64,000 nucleotides of DNA from Bedellia somnulentella (lineage: Eukaryota; Arthropoda; Insecta; Lepidoptera; Bedelliidae), in assembly GCA_963576735.1 (NCBI GenBank), contig CAUYWD010000245.1, forward strand, positions 38,781 through 102,780, in the 5' to 3' direction. The position numbers and the translations under genes are program-made. Under the pieces are notes generated by a model that worked only from the letters and a program-made list of their open reading frames with translations, did no database searches and was not told where the DNA came from. This document shows, in pieces, positions 52,298 through 63,300 of this stretch (the first letter of the stretch is position 1; the number at the start of each line of letters is the position of its first letter).

Positions 52298-52559
52298 GGA
52301 GTAAAAGAGACATGTATTGTTTTCACTCTGATGTATGAAACCCGATCATTCTAACCAAAATTTCGTTTTCGATTAAAATCGCAACTAATTTTGCGGAATT
52401 TATTCTAAAATAAAAAAAAAATACTCGAAGGTCTATAGTTTCCAACGCCGGAAGATGCGCTATATGCTACGTTCGAGCAGGCAGTAGAGGAGCCATCTGA
52501 TCTGGCAGTAGAGAGAATATAGCTAAGGGTAAGGGTATTAGGGGCTTTTTAAATTATGT

Positions 52560-53215
52560 CATTATATTAATTAGTTTGTTTACAAGGGACGGAAAATGCG
52601 TGGAAGATATTGAAAGGAGAGTAAAAAAGGGAAATGCGGTAAATGGAGCCATAAACAGTCTAATGTCGAGCCAGTTCTTGTCTGAAAAGGCGCGAATGGC
52701 AATTCACAATGCTGTACTGGTTCCTACGCTGATATATGGCAGTGAATGTTGGGCATGGCAAAAGAGGCATGAAAGTAGAGTGAATGCAGTGGAAATGAGA
52801 TCCCTCAGAAGTATATGTAATGTAAGGTTGTGCGACAAACTGAGAAATAGTGTAATTCGTGAACGTTTTGGGTGTGAAAGATGACGTAGTGTGCAAGATA
52901 GAGAAAGGAATGTTAAGGTGGTTTGGGCCCATAGAGAGGATTGATGACAGTAAATTGGTGAAAGAGATCTATAGAGCCAACGTGGAAGGTAATGTGAGTA
53001 GAGGACGACCACGGAGGACACACCTGGACCAAATAGAGTGTGTGATCAAAAAGGCCGGCGTCCGAAGTATGAAGAATAGAAGAGCATGTATGAGAAGAAT
53101 GATGAATGTAACAGAAGCAAAAGTGTTTTGCCTGGATCGTACAAAGTGGCGATCGATAGCCTCTGCCTACCCCAATGGGAACAATGGGCGTGAGTATAAG
53201 TAAGTAAGTAAGTCA
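52560..53215 (+). mobile_element. RTE-clade LINE, 3' fragment
   Basis: 5'-truncated. A frameshift near 52870 splits the C-terminal ORF: DIERRVKKGNAVNGAI, LIYGSECWAWQK, RSLRSICNVRLCDK, then DDVVCKIEKGMLRWFG, RANVEGNVSRGRPRR and RTKWRSIASAYPNGN. The 3' end reads GCCTCTGCCTACCCCAATGG, GGGCGTGAGTATA and (AGTA)n. This resembles a common lepidopteran endonuclease-RT family of the RTE clade. Confidence 0.85.
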
Positions 53216-53360
53216 TGGGAATGTGGCAGAAGACATTAGTCTTCTCCAACCATTATTTATTTTATGACAAGATTTCGCACGTATACGGCTAAGGCAATTC
53301 TAATTCTGATGTTTTTGCTTCTCCTTCTTGAGATCTGTAGCTGTGAGGCCTGTGAGTAGA

Positions 53361-53613
53361 TCCCATTAATATTATAAATAGATATAGATGTTTGTGTGTT
53401 AGAGGCGAAAAGGCTCCTCAAGAACATAATTATATGAACGAAATTTGGCAGAATGCTAGATAATGCCCCAAAGTATCAAATAGGATACTTTTTATACCGA
53501 AAAAAATTGACCAATAAAATATTCACGCATGATTGAACTAAGAGTACTGAAAAAAACGCATAAAGTTTTGTTATAAGCAAATTTGACTGTGCGAAGTCTG
53601 TCGGTTCAGATAG
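53361..53613 (+). mobile_element. Decayed short Helitron
   Basis: TCCCATTAATATTATAAATA after A, and GCGAAGTCTGTCGGTTCAGA-TAG before T. It is the same family as 21923-22167 but the terminal CTAG has become ATAG. Confidence 0.75.
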
Positions 53614-53714
53614 TATCACATATGACAAGAAAAGACTCAGTTTGCTCAGGAATTAAACAAACATGACTTGCATTGCATTAGAACTAGAAGCGGTTGTCAA
53701 TTGTTACAGTTGCA

Positions 53715-53985
53715 CACAGAGGAGATAAAAAAAACATCCTCGGCCAGGCGATGGTGTGCCTGGAGTGAGGACCGCGGTCCAACTGTTTTAATTTGAGTTC
53801 TGACCTGAACTAAATCTTGAAACGAAACTTTCCGCGGGGTGGGATTTGTATGGATAATGTTGATGTGGATTTGATGTATATTGACTATTACGTTTACGTA
53901 TTGCATTGTTTTTGCACTGTCAGCATTTCCATGTAGAGCGTATCATTGTGTACAGATAGCGCATCGCAGCAAACACATTCTGGAG
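53715..53985 (+). repeat. Dispersed repeat D, copy 2
   Basis: Matches 6785-7058 in the same orientation: GTGTGCCTGGAGTGAGGACC, GCGGTCC, TTGCACTGTCAGC and GATAGCGCATCGC. Confidence 0.75.
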
Positions 53986-54261
53986 TTTCCTCAATCATTT
54001 TAGAAATTATTAAAACTTTCCTCTTAACTTTTCTGTTCAAAGTTCTCATGAGATAGACCAGGATAAACATATGTTTATTCACATTTCACCGCCCACTTCC
54101 GCCCACCACGGCCAAACTCGCTTACTTTCAGGAGAAGACCAAGGGATATATAACACCTAAATGGGAGGTTGATAAAAGTCGGTGGTCATGGTAATAGGAA
54201 AAATCCTTTCACTTACGCACATTAGCGTTGTATATAGTACATTTCAAACTCTTACAACTTA

Positions 54262-54512
54262 GGGCCGGCGCTGACTGCCGGCATGGCATGGCAAAGGATT
54301 TCGGTACAGATATAGCATTTTTAATCTTATAACCATGCGTATAGAATTCATTTTGACACAACGATGCCGAGGAAGCCGCGGTAAGACAGAACGTCGGCAT
54401 CGTTGTGTCAAAATGAAGTAAAATGAATTCTATACTCATGGTAATAAGATTAAAAATGCTATATCTGTACCGAAATCCTTTGCCATGCCATGCCGGCAGT
54501 CAGCGCTGGCCC
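54262..54512. mobile_element. Foldback MITE, Harbinger-like
   Basis: A 251-bp near-perfect hairpin: GGGCCGGCGCTGACTGCC at the left, its near complement at the right, about 115-bp arms and a roughly 25-bp loop near 54378-54400. TTA is present on both sides (54259-54261 and 54513-54515), suggesting a PIF/Harbinger-moved MITE. Confidence 0.87.
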
Positions 54513-54715
54513 TTAACCATGTGGATTTCCTCACGGTGTTTTCGCTCGCCGTTATAAACCATGATAAATTAACCACTCATATAACTTTAGAAAAGAAAAA
54601 TTGGTGTAGGCCGAACTCGGTATTTGAACCCACGCTTGTCTGCATGATCGGCGGGAGTTCTGCCCATTGGCAGTGCCGTTGCCGTGTGTAGTATATCCCG
54701 GAATGGGTTGGCGGA
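54513..54715 (-). mobile_element. SINE-A, worn
   Basis: CCATGTGGATTTCCTCACGG, AACCATGATAAATTAACCAC, TTGGTGTAGGCC and a decayed tRNA head to about 54685. Confidence 0.75.
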
Positions 54716-54758
54716 GGTACTAATTGTGATCTATTATGGCATTGTTGTGCATAAAAAC

Positions 54759-55108
54759 GGGGTATGCTCCGCTGTTACACCGCGCTGTTCACCCAGTGTA
54801 ACAACGGAGCAATTTTTTACTTCGCGTGTTATAAATCATCAAGAGGTAATTTGCAAAAAATAGTAAGTGTTTTTACCTCTTGATGATTTTGAACACGCGA
54901 AAATTTCGCAAGTCCAAAAAATAGTAAGTGTTTTTACCTCTTGATGATTTTGAACACGCAAAAATTTCGCAAGTCCAAATACGGTATTGAGGCCACGATA
55001 TGTTTTGTCTATCATAATATGTCTGCAGAGCTGTTGAATTCATTTCAAAAAGACGTTAGTGTAACTGCGAAGAAAAAAAATGCTCCGTTGTTCAGCGGAG
55101 CATACCCC
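54759..55108. mobile_element. hAT-like MITE with internal tandem repeat
   Basis: A perfect 16-bp TIR GGGGTATGCTCCGCTG and an 8-bp direct repeat ATAAAAAC (54751-54758 and 55109-55116). Inside, a unit of about 60 bp (from AAAAAATAGTAAGTG to TTTCGCAAGTCC) is tandemly duplicated at about 54857-54978. Confidence 0.88.
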
Positions 55109-55134
55109 ATAAAAACTCATGTGGGGATTATTTT

Positions 55135-55275
55135 ACTAATCAATCAAGAAAAGAAAATTTCGACACCGTCAGGACTTGAACCCGCGACATCCCTGTCTAC
55201 GCCCCGGTCGCCCGGTCGCTCTCCGCTCTGCCAACTGAGATATGGTGCCAAGTAACCACTATTGCGAAATTTGAC
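55135..55275 (-). mobile_element. tRNA-like cassette between inverted repeats, second copy
   Basis: The minus-strand tRNA-like core (A box TATCTCAGTTGG, B box GGTTCAAGTCC) is enclosed by imperfect inverted repeats (AAGAAAATTTCG at left, CGAAATTTGACTTTCC at right). It is homologous to 11222-11360 but inverted relative to the CTCATGTGGGGATTAT flank on its left. Confidence 0.72.
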
Positions 55276-55379
55276 TTTCCTTGCTTATTAACACCTTACT
55301 GGTATCAGCGTCCTCTACCAAATTTTTACAAATTCCGAAAGACACTCGTCTATCATAATCAACAACGCATAACTTTCAT

Positions 55380-55435
55380 AGTTCTGCTGGTGTCGAAATT
55401 TTCGTATCTTGATTGATGAGTGAAATTTTGACCTA
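55380..55435 (+). repeat. Fragment of the tRNA-cassette 3' end
   Basis: GCTGGTGTCGAAATTTTCG then TATCTTGATTGATGAG matches the 3' side of the cassettes. Confidence 0.55.
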
Positions 55436-55437
55436 TT

Positions 55438-55525
55438 GTAGAGAATACCCACGTTTTGCTTGCGCAGTGTACTCACGTGAAAGGTGGCAAGCCTGTCGCC
55501 ATTTGGTACGAATACAATGTTGCCG
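55438..55525 (-). mobile_element. SINE-A fragment
   Basis: ACCCACGTTTTGCTTG, GTACTCACGTGA and TACGAATACAATG, out of the middle of SINE-A. Confidence 0.65.
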
Positions 55526-55557
55526 TCTATAGAAAAAAGGGCGCATATACGATTTTA

Positions 55558-55685
55558 TTAGATGGGTCTCCAACCACATCGCCTTTAAATCCCTTAAAAG
55601 CCCCAACCATTACCGTTAGTCTCCTCTTACGTAAACCCACCGGAAGAAATGGGGTAGTACTATTCTAAGCCAACACTACACAGGT
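55558..55685 (-). mobile_element. SINE-B, 5' half
   Basis: GGGTCTCCAACCACATCGCC to CTAAGCCAACACTACACAGG on the plus strand; the tail side is lost. Confidence 0.75.
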
Positions 55686-55854
55686 TTCGATGAAACTTAG
55701 ATAAAATAGGCTTATTAGGAGAAGCATTTCATTCTTCAATTAATATTATTATATTATTTGGAAGATTTTTATAAGCAGTCATAATAAAAAAGAAAAAGCT
55801 TTTTAAAGGCGGCAGAATGTAACGTGACACAGTACAACGTTTTCCTCACTATCA

Positions 55855-55985
55855 ACAACAATCATAAATAAACCACACATATGACTTTAGACAAGACAAA
55901 TTGATATAGGCCCAACCCGGGATTTAAATCCATACCATGTCTCCATTGTTTTGCTCACTGAGCTATCACAGTTATTGATGTCTTG
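55855..55985 (-). mobile_element. SINE-A head fragment
   Basis: AAACCACACATATGACTTTA, CAAATTGATATAGGCCCAAC and a decayed tRNA head up to GAGCTATCACAG. Confidence 0.7.
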
Positions 55986-56121
55986 AAGTATGGATCTTTT
56001 ATAGAATTTTTCTTTTCTTTACTCTTTTAGATTATCCTAGGTTTACCTTGAAATACATTGTATGAACAGAAAAATACTTCTCTTTAGTTTTAAAGCATAA
56101 TCAATGTACCAGGACTAAAAG

Positions 56122-56290
56122 ATATGTTTGTAATGAACAAAAATAGGAACTTGAGAGGACATTCTCTAAAACTATCACACTCCTCATGTACAAGCAATCC
56201 GAGACTCAATTTTTTGCCAAACCGTGTTGTGGACGTGTGGAACAAACTACCAGAGACAGTAATCAGTGCTCCCTCAGTGAACTCTTGACA
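56122..56290 (+). pseudogene. LINE RT C-terminal fragment
   Basis: A 55-codon frame NLRGHSLKLSHSSCTSNPRL.. NFLPNRVVDVWNKLPETVIS, APSVNS matches the C-terminal consensus of CR1/L2-type LINEs (RGH..KL, FF..RVV..WN.LP..VV.A.S). Isolated fragment. Confidence 0.7.
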
Positions 56291-56454
56291 AATATTTAAA
56301 ACAAGTGCAGTGATATACACGCATCAGCAAAATATTGCTGCTAGTGTATTATCTATCATAATCATAATCATTTATTCGTTTTCTCGAATAATAATAATCA
56401 CCTGCAAACAGCAACTTACTTTTTAAAGTTTTTGGTCAAAGGTTTTTAAGTAAA

Positions 56455-56575
56455 ACATGATAGGTGATGGGTCTCCAGCCACATTGCTGATCAATCTATT
56501 AAATTGCCCCAATACCCTTCTTTGCTACATATGACACTTACAAGAATAAATAGTTAAGCTCTAAACCAACACTAC
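56455..56575 (-). mobile_element. Decayed SINE-B, 5' half
   Basis: GGTGATGGGTCTCCAGCCAC, TTGCCCCAATACCC and AACCAACACTACACC. It lies within 100 bp of the NDUFS3 3' end. Confidence 0.65.
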
Positions 56576-56673
56576 ACCTTCAAAGAACTCACAATAAATT
56601 AAACAAAATCTGTTGGGATAAATCATTTCTATTATATTAGCTCATAACATTCTTAACTGTATATACTTGATTA

Positions 56674-57471
56674 CTACTTTTTGGGTTTTTCTTGTTCTTC
56701 CGGTGGACTGGCAACCTCCTCAGTAGGTGGAGCACGGAAGTTGGGGAACTGCTCCCACGGAGCACTCAACTCAAATCTACGGAACTCTTGAGCCAGCTCC
56801 AAAGGTTCTACTACCACTCTTTTCTGTTCATCATCATACCTCACCTCTACATATCCACTGAGAGGGAAGTCTTTCCTGAAGGGATGGCCTTCAAATCCAT
56901 AATCAGTCAGTATCCTTCTTAAGTCAGGATGGTTTGCAAAGAATACTCCAAACATATCCCAAATCTCCCTCTCATACCAGTTGGCAGCTTTGAATACATC
57001 ACAAGCAGAATCCAGCGGAGATAGTTCATCAGTGTAAGTCTTAACACGAATTCTAGAGTTGTACCGAAGAGACAGTAGGTTGTAGATGACTTCGAAGCGG
57101 TTTTCACGAGAAGGCACATCCATTCCAGCGATGTCAATCAAGTTCACAAACTGAGCGCTATGATGATCTCTCAGAAAATGGAGCACGGGCAGCAATCCCT
57201 CCGGAGGAACTAACACTTCCAGTTCATTTCCAGAAGTAATTTGCACCTTTTGGATATATTTGGGCATACACTCGGCTATGTATTTACCAAAGTCTACGAG
57301 TTGATTTTTCTGCAAAGGGTCAAATTTAGCTATCGTGGGTCGTGTTTCAGTAACAGGTGCTTTATCAGAAAATGTAGCCACACGCTGAACAACTGGAGCT
57401 CTTAAGTTTCTAAGGAGTATTTTGCTTGCATTACAACTTGAGCTTAAAGCTCGTTTCATGTAAAAAGCCAT
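56674..57471 (-). CDS. NDUFS3: NADH dehydrogenase iron-sulfur protein 3 (complex I 30 kDa)
   Basis: A core peripheral-arm subunit of mitochondrial respiratory complex I (bacterial NuoC homologue). 265 codons in one exon, about the usual length. The N-terminal 35-40 residues are basic and Ser/Leu-rich without acidic residues ([18 protein letters not shown]), a likely mitochondrial presequence. The conserved domain has [34 protein letters not shown] and RVKTYTDE. The family signature is [41 protein letters not shown], then [10 protein letters not shown] and the PWEQFPNFR tail. The acidic/Lys-rich C-terminus ends EEQEKPKK. First Met chosen because it gives the presequence. No intron; divergent from the LOTUS gene 2.8 kb away. 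Confidence 0.97.
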   Translation of the reverse strand: MAFYMKRALSSSCNASKILLRNLRAPVVQRVATFSDKAPVTETRPTIAKFDPLQKNQLVDFGKYIAECMPKYIQKVQITSGNELEVLVPPEGLLPVLHFLRDHHSAQFVNLIDIAGMDVPSRENRFEVIYNLLSLRYNSRIRVKTYTDELSPLDSACDVFKAANWYEREIWDMFGVFFANHPDLRRILTDYGFEGHPFRKDFPLSGYVEVRYDDEQKRVVVEPLELAQEFRRFELSAPWEQFPNFRAPPTEEVASPPEEQEKPKK

Positions 57472-57479
57472 GATTTAAA

Positions 57480-59598
57480 CTATTTTCAGTGTGATTATAT
57501 CACAGCTCGCTACCCCAAAACAAGTTTTTTTTTTTATTTATTTTATTTATTGGCAAAAGCCCTCTAATCGAAATGTAGAAAAATCTGCCAGTAATATATA
57601 ATATTGCCAGCAAAAAAAAGTTTTTATTGTTTTTGTACATAGAATTTAGTAGTTCTATAATCATGGTCTGAAAAAGAGTGACTTCAAAAGTTAGGTAAGT
57701 AGTTGCATGTCTAGGTGGTATGAAATTCTTCAATAGAATCTAGGATATATATGCATGCGTCGATGCGGAAGGACTAAATAAATACAACACTGTTATACAT
57801 ACATAACATATAACACTGGATATACTTCCAAGACGAGTTCAAAGACTTTCGAATTATTTTTAAAATTACTTTGACATAGTTTAGTCTGAACTGAATCAAA
57901 GATTATTGATCACCACAGCACAAAGTAAATAACACTACGTTTTGTATTGGCCTGAAATCAGATGCACAGTGTTGCTGAATTTGACATTGAATTGAACGCT
58001 GAATGTTATATGTCCGCTGAATGTTTGAATACAACACTATATGCGGCTTTTTTGTACAGGTATACCGGTATAATACAAATATATTTTTCTGTTTTTATTA
58101 GCAAACTTTATCTGATATTGGTAAAAATATTATTAAGATAGAAGTTTTTAATTGGCAAATGTAAATTTTGCAAACTACAATACAAGTACAACAAAATCTT
58201 TTTTGCTTGCTTGAAGAAAAGGAGAGAATGCAAAGAAAACATCTTACACTTTAAGAATTAAGTTTCTTTAAATTTTTCATACATTATATTATTTTGAACA
58301 CTGCAGAGTCAAGTAAGTAATTAATTATATGCAATTATCGCGTTCTTTAATGTAATGTGCTGAATGGCCAATTAAAGGATTATTTTTTAACTACACATGG
58401 TTTTATATACATTGTTTTTCGATTTTCTCTGGTTTGGCTATCTAACAGAAGTTTCGTTTGGGAAACAAGTCTAGTTTCTATTTGTTATACTGATTGTGAC
58501 GCGATTCATCTTTAACATAACTAATTGGTAAAGTTTATGCGGTTTTTATAGATTTTTATTTCATATATTTACTTCTTTTTGAATAACACAGACACAGATC
58601 TTTTTGCCGGACATCTGTGATTGCTGCTATTCCTATGGAGGTATTAATTGTGATCCCTTGATTGCAATGTTTTGTTTATTCCTTGAATATTTGCTATCCG
58701 TTTAACAAGTTAAAGTAAATGACTTGGGATTATTTTAAGTGATCTATGAATTTGATAACAAATAATTCATGGTTATTGGTCAACATTAGTTCTTGAGGGG
58801 TTCTTCTACCCAGTAGGTGGTATGGTTAAAACTTCATATTATCTTTATATATTTCTCTATTTAAATAAATTCTTAGTCCAATATACTTGTCACTGTAAAT
58901 ATACTTATATGAATTAATTATCCTTCAAATATGCTGTATATTTAATTATATATATTTTTTATATTTCTTCTTTACTCTCAGAATACCACTTACAAATATT
59001 TTACAACATCTCAAAATAAACAATTCCTCATTCTGTTTTCCAACATGACAAGTCAATCATAAATAACAGAGACCAAAGACTACAAACACTCTTGACTCAG
59101 AAGCTAGGTCATACTAAATGGGCCACCAACTAACTACTTATTGTGGCTGAGTTAAACTTGGTCATGTGTCAGTGTGTTTGTACAAAACAGTGATAGACCA
59201 GCCACCTTAGTATTTCTAGTGATATAGGTAGAGAACAGTTGAATAGAATAGAAAATTTATTGCAAGTCACGAGTGAAATAGTTGGTACAGAAATTGTCTT
59301 ATTTCTTAGACATATTTTTGTAGTAGATATAAACTTCCTCTGAAATAAAATAAGAAATTCAAATTTATATTGACTTAACAAAATTGTCACATATTTTTGT
59401 GATATCCTGTAACCATAATGAGTAGCCATGATTGAGTTATAAATCAGATGTTTATATGGTAGGCTCAATACTATTCTGAATATGATGCTGAAAGTCCACC
59501 ACGCTGGCCTAGTTAAAATTTACATATTAAAACTGAATCATGGAATCATAATAATAAGTTAAGTTGATTTGACCTGCAATTTCCTATTATTGTTGGTT
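57480..59598. other. NDUFS3-LOTUS gene intergenic region, no gene seen
   Basis: AT-rich sequence without convincing ORFs, splice-linked exons or strong repeat matches. It should hold the NDUFS3 promoter near 57480-57560. Confidence 0.5.
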
Positions 59599-59614
59599 AA
59601 AATTAAATCTCATA

Positions 59615-59732
59615 CATACATATACTCAAGGCTATATTTCCCTTGAAGGGGTAACCAGAGCTAAGGAATTATAAATTCCTCAGCCACTTGGAAGTTGAAT
59701 GGGGAAAAGATGGTAAAAATAAAGGTTTAAAT
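59615..59732 (-). mobile_element. SINE-B, 5'-truncated with target duplication
   Basis: Tail-side 118 bp only, flanked by AAATTAAATCTCATA (59600-59614 and 59733-59747). Truncation with a duplication is the signature of target-primed insertion. Confidence 0.88.
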
Positions 59733-59817
59733 AAATTAAATCTCATAAATTGAAATGAGTTTGGTGCCCTTCCTGAGGAAGTCCAACTATCGCTATCCTG
59801 GATTTTCGTATTGACAA

Positions 59818-59888
59818 TTAATGTACTCCCGTGATAGCTTAGTGAAGAGACCACCTTATTTCCTGCAGTGGGAACTAGGTTCAACTTG
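59818..59888 (+). other. Decayed tRNA-like SINE head
   Basis: GTGATAGCTTAGTGAAGAG (A-box-like) and CTAGGTTCAACTTGGAG (B-box-like) 45 bp apart. Too worn to name. Confidence 0.4.
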
Positions 59889-60014
59889 GAGTAGGGGGAT
59901 TTCTAAAGTCATATTTGTGGATATTTTCTGGTTCATTTAAACACTTGTGGTTTGTAAACATGATTCCATAAAATTTTTGCTGGTGAATCCCCATTTTTAT
60001 GAATAGTATATATT

Positions 60015-60230
60015 ATCATGGTTGTAAATGGTGAGGAAAAATATTGTGAGGTCATGTCTATTAGTACTTAGTGTGTGAGTTTGTAATGTGAGCCACCTAC
60101 CCTACACCTGATTTTAATTAGTCATGTGACAATGGCTTCTTACAAAACGGCGATAGGCCTGCCTCCTATCACATATGTGCACTGTCCAAGCAAAACGTGA
60201 GTACCAGGTGTATTAGTGCCTTTGTTTAGA
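60015..60230 (+). mobile_element. SINE-A relic next to the LOTUS gene start
   Basis: ATCATGGTTGTAAATGGTGA, AAAACGGCGATAGGCCTGCC and CACTGTCCAAGCAAAACGTG; tail truncated. Its end lies about 77 bp before the ATG at 60307. Confidence 0.75.
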
Positions 60231-60306
60231 ACATGTACAATAATATATAATGAGGATGATAATAATTGGTTGCAGGGTAGGAAGCTGATGTCAGCAACCA
60301 GCTGCC

Positions 60307-63300
60307 ATGTCTTCGGAGCTGGATCAACTGAAAGCAACGCTTCGATCCATCGTCGTGTCCAGTCCGACTCAGGTACATTCTTATAAATACACTCTATATC
60401 GTTTATCTCTGAATCTTTGTTGATAATATGTTTTTTTTTAAATCTAAGAATGTACGGATTTGTGAAGTTAAACGAACAATGACAGATGAATCTAAATTCT
60501 GGGCATAACCACTTAGGTCAGTAAGAAATAAAGAGGTGGCTCAAAAGTTATTCATTTCGAGACCTGTATAGCTCTAGCATGAGGGACCTTTTAACTAGAT
60601 ATCGCGTGGTGTAAAACTGCCGTCTCTTTCGCACTTACATAGAATCGTTTACTTTTGTCTCATTCTAACCAATATTGTGGCGATGAAATAGCGCTCGTGC
60701 TAGGCCTCCGGCTCTACTGCTTTTTGGGATTATGGTCAATGAACAATTTTATGTTTCATAGGTGGATGTGCGCCAACTATGCCGCGACTATCGCGAGATG
60801 ATGGGCTCGCACTTGCCCCTGCAGAAGTATGGCCACCGTGACGCCATCTCCTTCCTGAGGGAACGCTGCCAGGACTCTTTTCAGGTAACATTTTAATGGG
60901 ATTTTGAGACAAAATACACAAATGTTAATGCCAAATATCCCTGAAGGGGTTTGCAGAGGTACCAATACTTCTGAACATCACGTGAGAGCGCCACCTACTG
61001 TCCAGAGTAGCTACCCACGTTTTGCTTGGTAAGTGGGCAGGCCTATCGCCGTTTTGTACGAATACATTGTCACATGACTAAGTTTTTTGAGACAGTTAAA
61101 TGATTTTCTTTAAGTTAGGTATCCATTTAGTCGCACACCTCTTGCACTCCTGCAACTTTTGAATGAATTCTTAAGTGAAATGCGAATACTTATGCGAATG
61201 ATTCGAGCTATGACTTAACAAGATCTTTTCAGATAATTTTATGCAAACATCAACTGCCCCCTGGTTAAGGATCTTTTTCTAAATTTAAAAAATACTTCAG
61301 TAGTATAACTTTGTCTGCGAAAGGTAGTAAATAAGGTTATTTCAGGGTTATCTTCATAAAACAGTACAATCAAATTATGTCTCATGTTTGAAGCTATCAT
61401 TATAATGTAAATACACATAAATAATTATTTATGTGTATTTTTTATATGCATACATTTCATCATTTGTTTATTGTGCTGTATTTTCATCACCTTTTCTTGG
61501 CCTTATATACCAACTATATTTTGTGTACCCTGTTTATTCTTTCATATCGCTCTTGACTAAATATATAAATTGTGGTATAAATATATCTGTGCATACCTTA
61601 AGTATTTTTATATCTATGCATTTTGTGATTTGTATAGGAATAGCTTTCTCATTCTGACCTTTTTAGTAAATTCGGTGCCGTAAGAAGCCACGCCAAGTCA
61701 CCAGATTATAATTAACGTTTATGTATTATGTAAACTTTTTTTTATAGTTGAGTGGGCAACCATCTAACCCCGTCCTGACTTTGATTGTACCAGAAACTCT
61801 AAAACACATAGACAATTTTGTGCAGCGGCAGAAAACAACTTCTAAAAACAAAAGGTAAGCGCATAGATCAAGTCGCAAGTCGCCTGAAATATATTAATAG
61901 TCCACTTGTAATATTAATGAACTCTCTTAGGTTGTTGGTTTATTCAATAAACAAATAAATAGTGAACCGATGGGAAACTGAGTAAAGTATGCATGAATGT
62001 ATGTATGCTATGAATTTGGTAGATGATTATGGTTCAAATTATCACTCTCAAAACACTAAATTCATACATACATATACTCACGGTCATAAATCCTAAAAAG
62101 GGGCAAGCAGAGCTTCAGGGCTAGAAACTCCTCAGCCTCATTTGGAAATTGATAGGGGACTAGATGGTAGAAATAAAGTGTCTTTGGTGATGGGTCTCTA
62201 ACCGCATCGCCCAAAAACCACTAGAAAACCCCACTCCCTCAGTCGCCTCTTATAACACCCGTGTGTAGAAAGGTGTAGTGAAATTCTAAGCCGGCACTAC
62301 ACGCCAAACACTTAATCCATGCATGCTAAAGACCCATAATGAAGAAGCAATGAGAAAGGCTCACATTCTAAACCAAATCAGCTGCAGTACTGGTCGTCTG
62401 TTTGTTGTTTTTTTTTATTTTATATAAGGTGTATACCATAAGGTGTAAACCTTATTACATAATGTTGTCTGGAAGAGATCGCTTTGCGCGATAAGACCGC
62501 TGATTGTACCTCACTGTAAACTGCATGATAATTTCTTTTGTAAATTTGTGTTTGATGTAGAATAAAGAGTTATTCTATTCTATTCTGTATACATTGATGA
62601 TATTTTTTTATTAAACCTTTTTTCCAGCTTCAAAGGCAAAAGAAGAAGTATACAAGAATCTGCCGTGAAACCACAAATAGTCCAACAAAAAATGCCGCCA
62701 AGAAGCATAACAAAATCAGTAGAACAGCCAAAAATAGTGGAACGGCCTAAAGTAGTGGAACGGCCTAAAGTAGTGGAACAGCCTAAAGAAGTGGAACAGC
62801 CAAAATTAGTGGACCAAACTAGAGTAGCTAAACCAAGTCACCAAGTGGCAAATAATCATAGTAACCATAGATTAAATATTAGTGAAAGTGTGTCCCAATT
62901 GAATATTGATGATGACTCTGATAGCCGCAGCGCACTAGACCGGTTCCTACAGAAGCGGTTGCCTTCATTAAAAGACCGAGAAGACCATAATATTGATGAT
63001 AATGATTCCGGTCGGATGACTGCTTCTAGTGGTAAGTAAATACTGGTGAAAGTCATCTTTTACATTGAATAGTCCGTAATATAAAGTAATTGTGTGTCTG
63101 GGTTGAAATAATCTGGTAAATAATCAGAAGGTCTTCTGTTCAAATCGACAACGCTATTTTTATTCGTATCTCTTTCCGTATTAATGCAAATTTTTGTCTT
63201 GCTCGCACGACCCAAATATTCGGATATTGCTAAGTGAGTAATCATTGTAACTTGACGAATCCTACGATGCCTTTGTAGTTGTCGTTAGTTCCATCGACTA

